A DNA stretch of 64,000 bases, taken from positions 62,001-126,000 of the forward strand of contig NZ_JBGQOG010000002.1 in assembly GCF_052113705.1 (NCBI RefSeq). The letters run 5' to 3'. How positions within the stretch are numbered: the first letter of the stretch is position 1; each line of letters begins with the position of its first letter. This DNA is from JBGQOG01 sp052113705. Its GTDB lineage: Bacteria; Pseudomonadota; Alphaproteobacteria; Rhodobacterales; Rhodobacteraceae. This document shows, piece by piece, positions 8,331 through 15,452 of this stretch. The notes below the pieces were generated by a model, which was not told the origin of the DNA, ran no database searches, and was given only the letters and a program-made list of their open reading frames with translations. The position numbers and the translations under genes are program-made.

Positions 8331-8360
8331 TTTGGGGGCGCAGCACGCCACGCCCCCAAA
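8331..8360 (-). terminator. Strong hairpin between peptide gene and modification genes
   Basis: Perfect 10-base arms (8331-8340 and 8351-8360, TTTGGGGGCG and its complement) with a 10-base loop in the 99-base gap between the DUF2282 gene and the DUF692 gene. There is no T-run after it on the minus strand. This is the position where many RiPP operons have a leaky terminator or RNA-stabilising hairpin that gives more peptide than enzyme; that role is inference. Confidence 0.5.
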
Positions 8361-8386
8361 GCTGTGACCGGGTTCAGCGCAGCTGA

Positions 8387-8662
8387 TTACATCTTTTTCG
8401 CTTCAAGCGAGCCCATGCCATGCGGGGTTTCCATCGTCACGCAGGTGCCGGCGGGCACCAGTTTGAACGCATTGCCCTGATAATCCATCGTGGCCGTCCC
8501 GGCGCAGGTGGTGCCGGGACCGGCCGCGCAATCATTCTCGTCGGCCATGGCCACGCCGAAGCATTTCTCCATCGCCGTATCATCGGCGCGGGCAGCACCG
8601 GCCAGGCTCAGCGCGGTGGTCAGGGCAGCAGCGAGGCTCAGAGCGGTTTGGGTCTTGGTCAT
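8387..8662 (-). CDS. Bufferin-like DUF2282 precursor peptide (BufA/HvfA type)
   Basis: A 91-residue exported peptide. Residues 1-26 form a Sec signal (TALSLAAALTTALSL, cleavage after ARA). The mature part has four cysteines at 34, 45, 53 and 74 in the DUF2282 pattern: EKCFGVA, ENDCAAG, TTCAG and GTCVTME. In characterised members the cysteines are modified by the DUF692 enzyme and the product binds copper, protecting the cell from metal stress. The ATG at 8662 has AGGAGAG 5 bases upstream. First gene of a four-gene operon with the modification and DoxX genes downstream, divergent from a SigF-type sigma factor gene. Confidence 0.9.
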   Translation of the reverse strand: MTKTQTALSLAAALTTALSLAGAARADDTAMEKCFGVAMADENDCAAGPGTTCAGTATMDYQGNAFKLVPAGTCVTMETPHGMGSLEAKKM

Positions 8663-8716
8663 GGTACTCTCCTGTCGGATGTGTTGGGGAACCGTCATCG
8701 GCTCCATGACAGACCA

Positions 8717-8742
8717 TTCGCCGACCCTGCCCCCGACGTTAC
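8717..8742 (-). promoter_or_regulatory. SigF-type promoter of the bufferin operon
   Basis: On the minus strand GTAACG (8742-8737), 16 bases, CGAA (8720-8717). From memory the Caulobacter SigF promoter is GTAACC-N16-CGAA, so this matches 9 of 10 fixed positions with exact spacing. It ends 54 bases before the peptide start codon. Confidence 0.7.
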
Positions 8743-8798
8743 AGCGATCACGCATCCGTGAACGCAAAAAGCGGGATATAATATTTTTGCCGCAGGCT

Positions 8799-8824
8799 GT
8801 AACACTCAGGCGCGGTTGCACGAA
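8799..8824 (+). promoter_or_regulatory. SigF-type promoter of the sigma factor gene itself
   Basis: GTAACA (8799-8804), 16 bases, CGAA (8821-8824): the same pattern and spacing as the promoter on the other strand. The start codons of the sigma gene begin only 8-14 bases after the -10 element, so a transcript from here would have almost no leader. Confidence 0.65.
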
Positions 8825-8838
8825 ATGCAGGGGTGATG

Positions 8839-9384
8839 ATGCACGATCGACAGGCTGACTGGGCTGCACTGCTGCGGGCCGCCAATGGCGGCGACGCGCG
8901 GGCCTATGCGCAGTTCCTGCAGTTGGTCGCGCCGGTGATCCGCACCGTGGTGCGGGGACGCGGGGCGGGTCTCGGCGCCGAGGAATGCGAGGATATCTTG
9001 CAAGATGTCCTGCTGGCCCTGCATCTCAAGCGCCACACCTGGCGCGAGGAAGAGCCGGTTGCGCCCTGGGTCTATGCCATTGCGCGACACAAGGTGGTGG
9101 ATGCGTTCCGCAAACGCGGGCGGCGGATTTTCGTGCCGATCGAGGATTTCGCCGAGGTGCTGCCCGCCGCCCCCGAAGCGGATCCGACCGAACGCGCGGA
9201 TATGGAGCGGATGATCGCCCATCTTGAGCCGCGCGCGGCGGATGTGGTGCGCGCCATCGGGCTGGAGGGCGAGAGTATTGCCGACACCGGTCGGCGGATG
9301 GAGATGACGGAAGGTGCGGTGCGGGTGGTCCTGCACCGCGCACTGAAGCGGCTGGCGCTGCTCAGGGAAAGGTATGTGGAATGA
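8839..9384 (+). CDS. sigF: ECF sigma factor, SigF-like (metal stress)
   Basis: A 181-residue group IV sigma factor. Region 2 runs about residues 45-95 (CEDILQDVLLALHLK, then VAPWVYAIARHKVVDAFRKR) and region 4 about 120-178 (ESIADTGRRMEMTEGAVRVV, the helix-turn-helix). Three starts are possible in a row: GTG 8833, ATG 8836 and ATG 8839. I prefer 8839 because AGGGG lies 5 bases upstream. It overlaps the next gene by ATGA. Pairing with a DUF1109 membrane protein and divergence from a DUF2282 operon identify it as the SigF type that answers to heavy metals, not the RpoE-ChrR type of Rhodobacter. Confidence 0.85.
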   Translation: MHDRQADWAALLRAANGGDARAYAQFLQLVAPVIRTVVRGRGAGLGAEECEDILQDVLLALHLKRHTWREEEPVAPWVYAIARHKVVDAFRKRGRRIFVPIEDFAEVLPAAPEADPTERADMERMIAHLEPRAADVVRAIGLEGESIADTGRRMEMTEGAVRVVLHRALKRLALLRERYVE

Positions 9385-10019
9385 AAACCGAGGATCTGAT
9401 TGCGACGCTGGCGCAGGACAGCCGGGCCCAGAGCGGCCTCGGCCCGGTTCTCGCACGGACACTTCTGGCCGGGCTGGTGCTGTCGATCTGCGTCTTTTCC
9501 CTGACGCTCGGGTTGCGGCACGGTCTGGGCGCGGCGCTGATGGCGCCGCTGACGCTGCCGAAGGTCATTCTGCCGCCGCTGACCGCGCTGACCGCCCTCG
9601 TGCTGGTGGTGCGGCTGGCGCATCCCATCGCGCGGGTCGATGGATTGCGCGCGGTGCTGCGCGGATTGGCAGCGGCGGCGGTGCTGATGCAGATCGCCGC
9701 GCTGATCACCACGCCGCGTGCCGATTGGGCGGCGGCCTTTCTCGGCGGCAATGATCTCTGGCCCTGCCTCGTCAGCGTGCCGCTCCTGTCGCTGCCGATG
9801 CTGGCGGGGCTGATGATCGCGTTGCGCCATGGCGCGACGCTGGCGCCGCGCGCCACCGGCGCCGTGGCGGGTCTTGCGGCCGGGGCGATGGGCGCGTCGA
9901 TCTATGCGCTGCATTGCCCGGAGGACAGCCCGCTGTTCTACGCCACCTGGTATTCGGTGGGCATTGCGCTAATCACCATGCTCGGCGCATTTCTCGGGCC
10001 GAAACTGCTGCGCTGGTAA
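9381..10019 (+). CDS. nrsF: DUF1109 membrane anti-sigma factor NrsF
   Basis: A 212-residue protein with about six membrane segments, the DUF1109 family known as NrsF, which holds SigF at the membrane until metals act on it. The C-terminal signature HCPEDSPLFYATWYSVGIAL is present. Cysteines at about residues 129 (LWPCLVS) and 179 (LHCPED) fit the two conserved cysteines thought to sense metal in the family; a third at 37 lies in the first helix. The gene starts inside the sigma-factor stop (ATGA), giving coupled synthesis. Its stop is 9 bases from that of the convergent phosphatase gene. Confidence 0.88.
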   Translation: MKTEDLIATLAQDSRAQSGLGPVLARTLLAGLVLSICVFSLTLGLRHGLGAALMAPLTLPKVILPPLTALTALVLVVRLAHPIARVDGLRAVLRGLAAAAVLMQIAALITTPRADWAAAFLGGNDLWPCLVSVPLLSLPMLAGLMIALRHGATLAPRATGAVAGLAAGAMGASIYALHCPEDSPLFYATWYSVGIALITMLGAFLGPKLLRW

Positions 10020-10028
10020 GCGCGCGCA

Positions 10029-10829
10029 TCAGTCGGGACGCGGCCAGAGCGCCCCGACGAAATCCGCGTGCAGGCTGCCCGGGGCGACCAACAGCCCATT
10101 GGCCTGCGCCTTCGGATCGTTGTAGCGGATGGGCTGGCCATTGCGGTCGCTGACGGTGATCCCGGCCCGCTCGGCAATCAGCGCGCCCGCCGCAATATCC
10201 CATTCCCAGGCCGCCCGCAGCGAGATGGTCGCGTCATAGCGCCCCTCGGCCACCAGACAAAGCCGCCAGGCGAGGGAGGGGCGAAACACCCGCCGATAGG
10301 CAGGCGCCGCCCCCGCCCGCCAATGCGCCGGGTCCTGCGATATTGCCGAGGTCAGCACCTGCGCGCCCTCGAGTGCCCGCGGCACCGCCCCGGTCATCGG
10401 TTCGCCATTGAGCAGCGCCGGACCCCCGATTGTGGCGGTATAGAGCAGATCGCGCAGCGGCAGATAGACCACCCCCGCCGTCACCACCCCATCGCGCGCC
10501 ACCGCCAGCGAATGCGCGAAACTGTCCTGGCCGTCGATAAAGGCGCGGGTGCCGTCAATAGGGTCCACAATGAACACCTGCGCGGCGCCCAGCCGCGCGG
10601 TGTCATCCGGGCTTTCCTCCGACAGCCAGCCATAATCGGGCCGGGCCGCCTGCAGCTCGGCCTCCAGCATGGCGTTGACCGCCAGATCCGCCTCGGTCAC
10701 CGGCCCGGCCCCGGCGTCTTTCTCCCAGACCTCCGGGTCGCGCCGCCAAAAGCGTTTGGCAATCTCGCCCGCCGCGCGCGCCGCATCAACGAGCAGCGCG
10801 AGATCCTGATCCGGCTCAGGCCCCTGCAA
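10029..10829 (-). CDS. Inositol-monophosphatase-family phosphatase, CysQ-like
   Basis: A 266-residue Mg-dependent phosphatase of the IMPase/CysQ superfamily, probably hydrolysing 3'-phosphoadenosine 5'-phosphate or a sugar/inositol phosphate. Metal-binding motifs are clear: SEES (70-73), DPIDGTRAF (89-97) and WEWDIAAG near residue 208. The start is a TTG at 10829, supported by GAGGGG 7 bases upstream and by the absence of an ATG that would keep the N-terminal helix. It overlaps the pmbA stop by 14 bases, so the two are co-transcribed. CysQ against SuhB cannot be settled by eye. Confidence 0.8.
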   Translation of the reverse strand: MQGPEPDQDLALLVDAARAAGEIAKRFWRRDPEVWEKDAGAGPVTEADLAVNAMLEAELQAARPDYGWLSEESPDDTARLGAAQVFIVDPIDGTRAFIDGQDSFAHSLAVARDGVVTAGVVYLPLRDLLYTATIGGPALLNGEPMTGAVPRALEGAQVLTSAISQDPAHWRAGAAPAYRRVFRPSLAWRLCLVAEGRYDATISLRAAWEWDIAAGALIAERAGITVSDRNGQPIRYNDPKAQANGLLVAPGSLHADFVGALWPRPD

Positions 10830-12165
10830 GCGTCAACCCCTCAACCAGCAGGCTCGGCACCACATGGCTCAGATGCGCACGCGCGTCATTGGCCGGGGTG
10901 ATCCGCAGCAGCATTTCGCGCAGATTGCCCGCCACGGTGCATTCGTTCACCGGATAGGTGATCTGGCCATTCTCCACCCAAAAGCCCGACGCACCGCGCG
11001 AATAATCCCCGGTGGTGGCGTTGATCGAGGAGCCGATCATCGAGGTGATCAAGAGGCCGGTGCCCATCTCGGCCAACAGCGCCTCGCGGGTTTTCACCCC
11101 CGGCGTCAGCATGATGTTCGACACGCCCGGACTGGGCGGCGAGGAGGTGCCGCGCCCGGCACTGGCGGTGCTCTCCATCCCCAGCTTGCGCGCCGTTGCA
11201 AGGTCGAGGGTCCAGCCGGTCAGCACACCGTTCTCCACGATCAGCCGCTGCCGGGTCGCCAGCCCTTCGGCATCAAAGGGGCGCGAGCCTGCGATGCGGG
11301 GCCGCAGCGGATCCTCCAGGATCGAGAGCCCTTCGGGCAGCACCTGCTGGCCCAAGGCATCGCGCAGCCAGCTGCCGCCGCGCGCAATCTGTGCGCCATT
11401 GGCCGCGCCCAAGAGATGACCGATCAAGCCGCCCGCGATACGCTCGTCATAGAGCACCGGATAGGCACCAGTGGGCGGCTGCTTGGCACCCCGCCGCTCC
11501 ACCGCGCGGGCACCCGCCAAAAGGCCAATCCCTTCGGCATCCGGCAGATCGGCCTGATATATGCGGCTCTCAGCGGCCCAATCGCGCTCCATCTCCAGCC
11601 CTTCGCCGGAAATGGCAACGGCAGAGATCGAGCGGGACGAGCGGCCATAGCCACCGGAAAACCCGTTGGAGGCCGCCAGATGCAACCGGCGCCGCGAATA
11701 GCTGGCCGAGGCGGATTGCACCTGCGCCACGCCTGCCACCGACAAAGCGGCCGCCTCGGCACGCCGGGCGTCCTCCTCCAGATCCGCCGCCGCAGGTTCG
11801 GCGCTGGTATCTTCCATTTCAAGCGCGGCCAGATCCCAGCCCTGCGCCAGTTGCGCGGGCTCGGCCAGGCCCAGCCATTTGTCCTCGGGCGCCTCACGCG
11901 CCATCGCCACCGCGCGCTCGGCCATCTCTTCGATGGTGCGCGCGGAAATGTCCGAGGCGGAAACACAGGCCTGACGGCCGCCGATCAGCACCCGCAGGCC
12001 AATCTCAACCCCCTCGGCGCGTTCCGCCTGCTCCAGCGCGCCCGCGCGCACATCGATCGAGACCGCGCGGCCATCGACCGCCATCGCATCCGCCGCCGTG
12101 GCACCCGCACGTTTCGCCGCCGCCAAAAGCGCCTCGGTCAGGGAGGAAAGCCGGTCGTCCTGCAT
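10816..12165 (-). CDS. pmbA: PmbA/TldE-type metalloprotease subunit
   Basis: A 449-residue member of the TldD/PmbA family. PmbA (TldE) is the non-catalytic partner of the TldD protease, involved in peptide maturation such as microcin leader removal and CcdA degradation. The protein lacks the HExxxH motif of TldD, as expected, and has the family C-terminus (GDYSRGASGFWVENG, YPVNECTVAGNL). Two ATGs compete: 12171 touches the ribosome site, whereas 12165 has GGAG 6 bases upstream, so I chose 12165. No tldD is nearby in the window. Confidence 0.88.
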   Translation of the reverse strand: MQDDRLSSLTEALLAAAKRAGATAADAMAVDGRAVSIDVRAGALEQAERAEGVEIGLRVLIGGRQACVSASDISARTIEEMAERAVAMAREAPEDKWLGLAEPAQLAQGWDLAALEMEDTSAEPAAADLEEDARRAEAAALSVAGVAQVQSASASYSRRRLHLAASNGFSGGYGRSSRSISAVAISGEGLEMERDWAAESRIYQADLPDAEGIGLLAGARAVERRGAKQPPTGAYPVLYDERIAGGLIGHLLGAANGAQIARGGSWLRDALGQQVLPEGLSILEDPLRPRIAGSRPFDAEGLATRQRLIVENGVLTGWTLDLATARKLGMESTASAGRGTSSPPSPGVSNIMLTPGVKTREALLAEMGTGLLITSMIGSSINATTGDYSRGASGFWVENGQITYPVNECTVAGNLREMLLRITPANDARAHLSHVVPSLLVEGLTLAGA

Positions 12166-12221
12166 CGTCATCTCCGTTCCGGGGTCTGGCCCCGTTGTCG
12201 CTCGCCAGAGGCACGGCCATG

Positions 12222-12249
12222 AAAAAGCCGCCCGGCATCACCGGGCGGC
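12222..12249 (-). terminator. Rho-independent terminator of the DUF2125 gene
   Basis: Perfect 9-base stem (12227-12235 with 12241-12249), 5-base loop, followed on the minus strand by five T. It lies 22 bases after the DUF2125 stop and just before the pmbA start. Confidence 0.85.
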
Positions 12250-12270
12250 CAAGGCCCCTCCGGGACCCCC

Positions 12271-13788
12271 TTATTGCAGGCGCTGGCCGTTGGCGTAAAG
12301 CCCGCCGTCGTCGCGCATCTCGATCTTTGAGGTCAGCACGTCATCCCCGGCCGGAACCGCGAACAGACCCAGCATCATCCGCGCGCCCATCGCCTGTTCG
12401 TCGGGCAGCAGGGCCATCGCCACCAAAGTGTCGATCAGCTTGTTGCCACCAACCAGTTTCAGATCCACCGCGCCCTTCGGCATCGGCATCCCCATCGAAT
12501 TGTCAAAGGTCGCCGCCCCGGTCCCGGTCAGCGAGGCCCCCGCCGCCGTCACTTCCAGCGTGTTCAGCGTGGCGCTCTGCGGCTCAAACGGCGAGCTTTC
12601 CAGCGCAGTCATTTCTTCCGGGTTGAAGAGATTGGCGGTCAGTTTCGCCTTGCCCGACAGATCCACATGCAGCGTCGCCGGATCATGCGGCAGCTGGCCC
12701 GACGGGTCGAACATGCCCCAGATCTGATCCGACAGGCTCAGCCCCGCCAGTTTCAGCACCAGCGCCATATCCGCAGGTTCCTCGCTGGCCGAGAGCGGCA
12801 TGGCGATCTTGAACGCCGCATCGTCGAGGCCGAAGGAGATCGGGAACGGCAGTTGCGCGGTGGTCAGCTCGGCCTTGGTGCCCTTGGCGCTGGCATCATA
12901 GGTCATCCCCGCGGAGGAGAGATCCATCATAAACGCGCCGCTCTCGCCGCTCGAACTCATCGTGCCCTTGCCCTCGGCACCATCGAAATTCGCCGACATC
13001 GTCGAAGCGCCATAGGCCAGGCTGGCCGACATGGCAAAGCCTGCCTCCAGCGCCGGACCGAAATCGGCCATATCAAGCCCTTCGGGCAGCGACATGTCGC
13101 TGGTGATTTTGACGTCTTTGGCATTGGCGGTCATGTTGATCGTGCTGTTGGCCTCGGGGTCAGCACCCGAAACCGTCAGATCGGCGCTGGCCGCGGTCAT
13201 GTCCGAGGTGATCGATTGCGCCTCATCATCCGAGGCCATCGTGTAGGTGCCGACAATGCCGTTCATCGCAAAGCGCATCTTGGCGGGCACATCGGTTTCG
13301 ACCGCTTCAAAGCCGGTCATTTCCACCGCCACCTCATCGGCCTTCATCGCATAGGAAATATCGCCGACCTCACCCGAGGCGGTCATTTTCAGACCCTGCT
13401 GCGCGATCATCATCTCGGTGTTGATCGGGTCGCCGTCCGGGACTTCGGTCTTGCTGGTCATCGGCATCTGGTTCGACAGGGTCACTTCCACCGTGCCGTC
13501 GCCCATTTCCTTCATCCGCGCTTCGGGAATGGAGATCTTCGTCTCGGTGCGGACCTTTTCGGAGTTGGTTTCCCCAATCTCGGAGACCATGGACAGATCG
13601 ATATCGGTGAGCACCAGCGTGTCGCCCATCATCTTGTCCGAGGCGGTGTTCACCTCATAGCCGAGCGCGGTGTAGTAATCGACCCAGCTCTGCCAGACCT
13701 CATCTGCGGTGACAGCAGCAGCGCCTGCCCCCGGCAAGAGCATTGCTGAAAGCGCCGCGATGGCGACGGTCGATTTCCACTGTACCAT
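12271..13788 (-). CDS. DUF2125 periplasmic protein
   Basis: A 505-residue secreted protein with an N-terminal signal (residues 1-24, AALSAMLLPGAGAAA). The rest is repetitive beta-rich sequence with alternating Thr/Ser/Ala-Asp patterns and no enzyme motif that I recognise. The opening of the mature part, ADEVWQSWVDYYTALGYEV, and the overall composition match the DUF2125 family common in Rhodobacterales; its role is unknown, though the long beta repeats resemble AsmA/TamB-like lipid-transport or translocation proteins. Translation starts at ATG 13788. It has its own terminator downstream. Confidence 0.75.
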   Translation of the reverse strand: MVQWKSTVAIAALSAMLLPGAGAAAVTADEVWQSWVDYYTALGYEVNTASDKMMGDTLVLTDIDLSMVSEIGETNSEKVRTETKISIPEARMKEMGDGTVEVTLSNQMPMTSKTEVPDGDPINTEMMIAQQGLKMTASGEVGDISYAMKADEVAVEMTGFEAVETDVPAKMRFAMNGIVGTYTMASDDEAQSITSDMTAASADLTVSGADPEANSTINMTANAKDVKITSDMSLPEGLDMADFGPALEAGFAMSASLAYGASTMSANFDGAEGKGTMSSSGESGAFMMDLSSAGMTYDASAKGTKAELTTAQLPFPISFGLDDAAFKIAMPLSASEEPADMALVLKLAGLSLSDQIWGMFDPSGQLPHDPATLHVDLSGKAKLTANLFNPEEMTALESSPFEPQSATLNTLEVTAAGASLTGTGAATFDNSMGMPMPKGAVDLKLVGGNKLIDTLVAMALLPDEQAMGARMMLGLFAVPAGDDVLTSKIEMRDDGGLYANGQRLQ

Positions 13789-13894
13789 GATGAACCCCGG
13801 GTTCTAAGAATGTATTCGGCGACAGCATCCCGCGTGCCGGTGAAATGGTCAAGGGCAGGTCGTGCGCGCAGGCCGACAAGGTAAGGAATACCGG

Positions 13895-14509
13895 ATGATC
13901 AACGTGACAAAGACCCCGGGGCTCTGGACCGTCCAGCTCGACCGTCCGGACAAGGCGAATGCCCTGACTTCCGCCATGTTAGAGACGTTGATCGACGCAT
14001 TTACCGCGGCAAAACAGGCGCAAATCAACGCGCTGATCCTGACCGGCAGCGGCAAGGTCTTCTCGGCGGGGGCCGATCTGGCGGAGGCACATGCGGGCCT
14101 TGCCACCTCGGATCTGTGGGAGCGCTTGTCAGGCGCCGTCGCGGATCTGCCCGCGCTGACGATTGCCGCGCTGAACGGCACGGTGGCGGGTGGCGCCCTT
14201 GGCATGGTTCTGGCCTGCGACCTGCGCCTCTGCGTGCCACAGGCGAATTTCTTCTATCCGGTGATGAAACTCGGGTTTTTGCCGCAGCCCTCCGATGCGC
14301 GGCGCATGGCGCGGCTGATCGGCCCCGCCCGCACCAAATGGATCCTGATGGGCGGGCAGAAAATCACGGCCGATACCGCCCGGGACTGGGGATTGGTGGA
14401 GGCGATCGCGGCCGCGCAGGATCTTGAAGCACAGGCACGCGGTCTCGCCGAAGCGGCGATGGCGGCACAGCCCGCGCTGGTGGCGGGCATCAAGCAGCTT
14501 GTGCCATAG
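13895..14509 (+). CDS. Enoyl-CoA hydratase/isomerase-family protein, short and without catalytic Glu
   Basis: A 204-residue crotonase-fold protein starting at ATG 13895 (AAGGA 8 bases upstream). The CoA-binding/oxyanion motif VFSAGADLAEA is present at about residues 55-65, and ALNGTVAGGALGMVLACD is the second. Aligned by eye to hydratase, the two catalytic glutamates are replaced: Gly in GGALGM where GGGCEL is usual, and Val in FFYPVMKLGF where a PE-I motif is usual. It is also about 50 residues shorter than the usual 257, lacking the C-terminal helices. A true hydratase reaction is therefore unlikely; isomerase, hydrolase or another CoA-thioester chemistry remains possible. Confidence 0.7.
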   Translation: MINVTKTPGLWTVQLDRPDKANALTSAMLETLIDAFTAAKQAQINALILTGSGKVFSAGADLAEAHAGLATSDLWERLSGAVADLPALTIAALNGTVAGGALGMVLACDLRLCVPQANFFYPVMKLGFLPQPSDARRMARLIGPARTKWILMGGQKITADTARDWGLVEAIAAAQDLEAQARGLAEAAMAAQPALVAGIKQLVP

Positions 14510-14519
14510 GACCCGAGGC

Positions 14520-14538
14520 CGGGCCAGCAAATGGCCCG
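14520..14538. terminator. Hairpin between convergent genes
   Basis: Perfect 7-base arms (14520-14526, 14532-14538) with a 5-base loop in the 63-base gap between the crotonase gene and the DUF2853 gene. No T-run on either strand. Confidence 0.4.
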
Positions 14539-14572
14539 ACCGCGCAGTCCCGCACACACCACAGCGCAGGTA

Positions 14573-14914
14573 TCAGGCGTAGACCGCCTCTTTGCCGAAA
14601 TGTTTGGTCAGCATGTAATAGACCACCGCGCGGTATTTGTTGCGCTCCGACTTGCCATAGGTCTCGATCACGGCGTGAATGGCATCCATAAGCTCCGGCC
14701 CATCCTTCAGGCCCAGCTTCTTGATGAGGAAATTGGTTTTCACCGTTTCCAGCTCTTCCGATTGGCTGGCCGCCACCGTCGAGGCATCATCGTTGTAGAT
14801 GGCCGGGCCACAGCCGATGGTCACCTTGGTCAGCAGGTCCATGTCGGGACTCATCCCGCATTTCACTTTCAGATCCTCGGCGTATTTCGCGATCAAATCG
14901 TCCCGTTTTCCCAT
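14573..14914 (-). CDS. DUF2853 family protein
   Basis: A 113-residue soluble protein beginning MGKRDDLIAKYAEDL and containing KCGMSPDMDLLTKVTIGCGP and KYRAVVYYMLTKHFG, the features of the DUF2853 family. All-helical, no known catalytic motif, two cysteines. Function unknown. A purine-rich ribosome site (AAAGGTGAGGA) precedes the ATG at 14914. It stands alone between a convergent crotonase gene and the next gene downstream of AhcY. Confidence 0.75.
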   Translation of the reverse strand: MGKRDDLIAKYAEDLKVKCGMSPDMDLLTKVTIGCGPAIYNDDASTVAASQSEELETVKTNFLIKKLGLKDGPELMDAIHAVIETYGKSERNKYRAVVYYMLTKHFGKEAVYA

Positions 14915-14990
14915 CGTTCCTCACCTTTCGTTCTGCCCACTCTGGCGCAGGAAGGTTAGGACGAAGGCCCCGCCCGTTCAAAGCGAAAAC

Positions 14991-15452
14991 TTACCTGAGC
15001 GTCACCCCATCGCGGGCGCCATGCCGGGTTTTCGCGTCATAATTGCGTTCTTCGGCAGCAATACGCGCAAAAATCGGCCCGGTATTGCGACACCGTGCCG
15101 CCTGAACGGCGCGGCGGGCCTTCGCGCCCAGCGCCGCATGGCCCTGCTCATGCTGCTTCAACGCGGCAAGCATCGCCTGCCAGCGCAGGCGCAGCGCGCG
15201 CGGCATCGCCTCGGGGCGCAGATGCTCGGGGAGGGTATAGCTGACCGTCAGGCTGACCTGGCAACCCGGCGTCCAGTCGACATGCCAGGTGGTATAGGCC
15301 CAGAACCCTTTCGGGCCCCGGGCCTGCATTTCTTCTTCCAGCCCCGCCGCTGTCAGCGCCGAGACCGGATAGTGCCGCGTCACCACGCGGTCCTCTGCCC
15401 GCGCCACAAGGGGCGCGAGCATCAGAACCAGCAAAAGTGCCGCGCGGCGCAT
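14991..15452 (-). CDS. DUF922 predicted secreted zinc protease
   Basis: A 153-residue protein with a signal peptide (residues 1-19, LLLVLMLAPLVARA). It belongs to DUF922, whose members carry an HExxH zinc motif; here it is KQHEQGHAALG at about residues 99-109. The segment VTRHYPVSALTAAGL near the N-terminus is also family-like. The ATG shares one base with the ahcY stop (TGATG), so it is co-transcribed with ahcY although no functional link is obvious. Periplasmic location expected; substrate unknown. Confidence 0.78.
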   Translation of the reverse strand: MRRAALLLVLMLAPLVARAEDRVVTRHYPVSALTAAGLEEEMQARGPKGFWAYTTWHVDWTPGCQVSLTVSYTLPEHLRPEAMPRALRLRWQAMLAALKQHEQGHAALGAKARRAVQAARCRNTGPIFARIAAEERNYDAKTRHGARDGVTLR

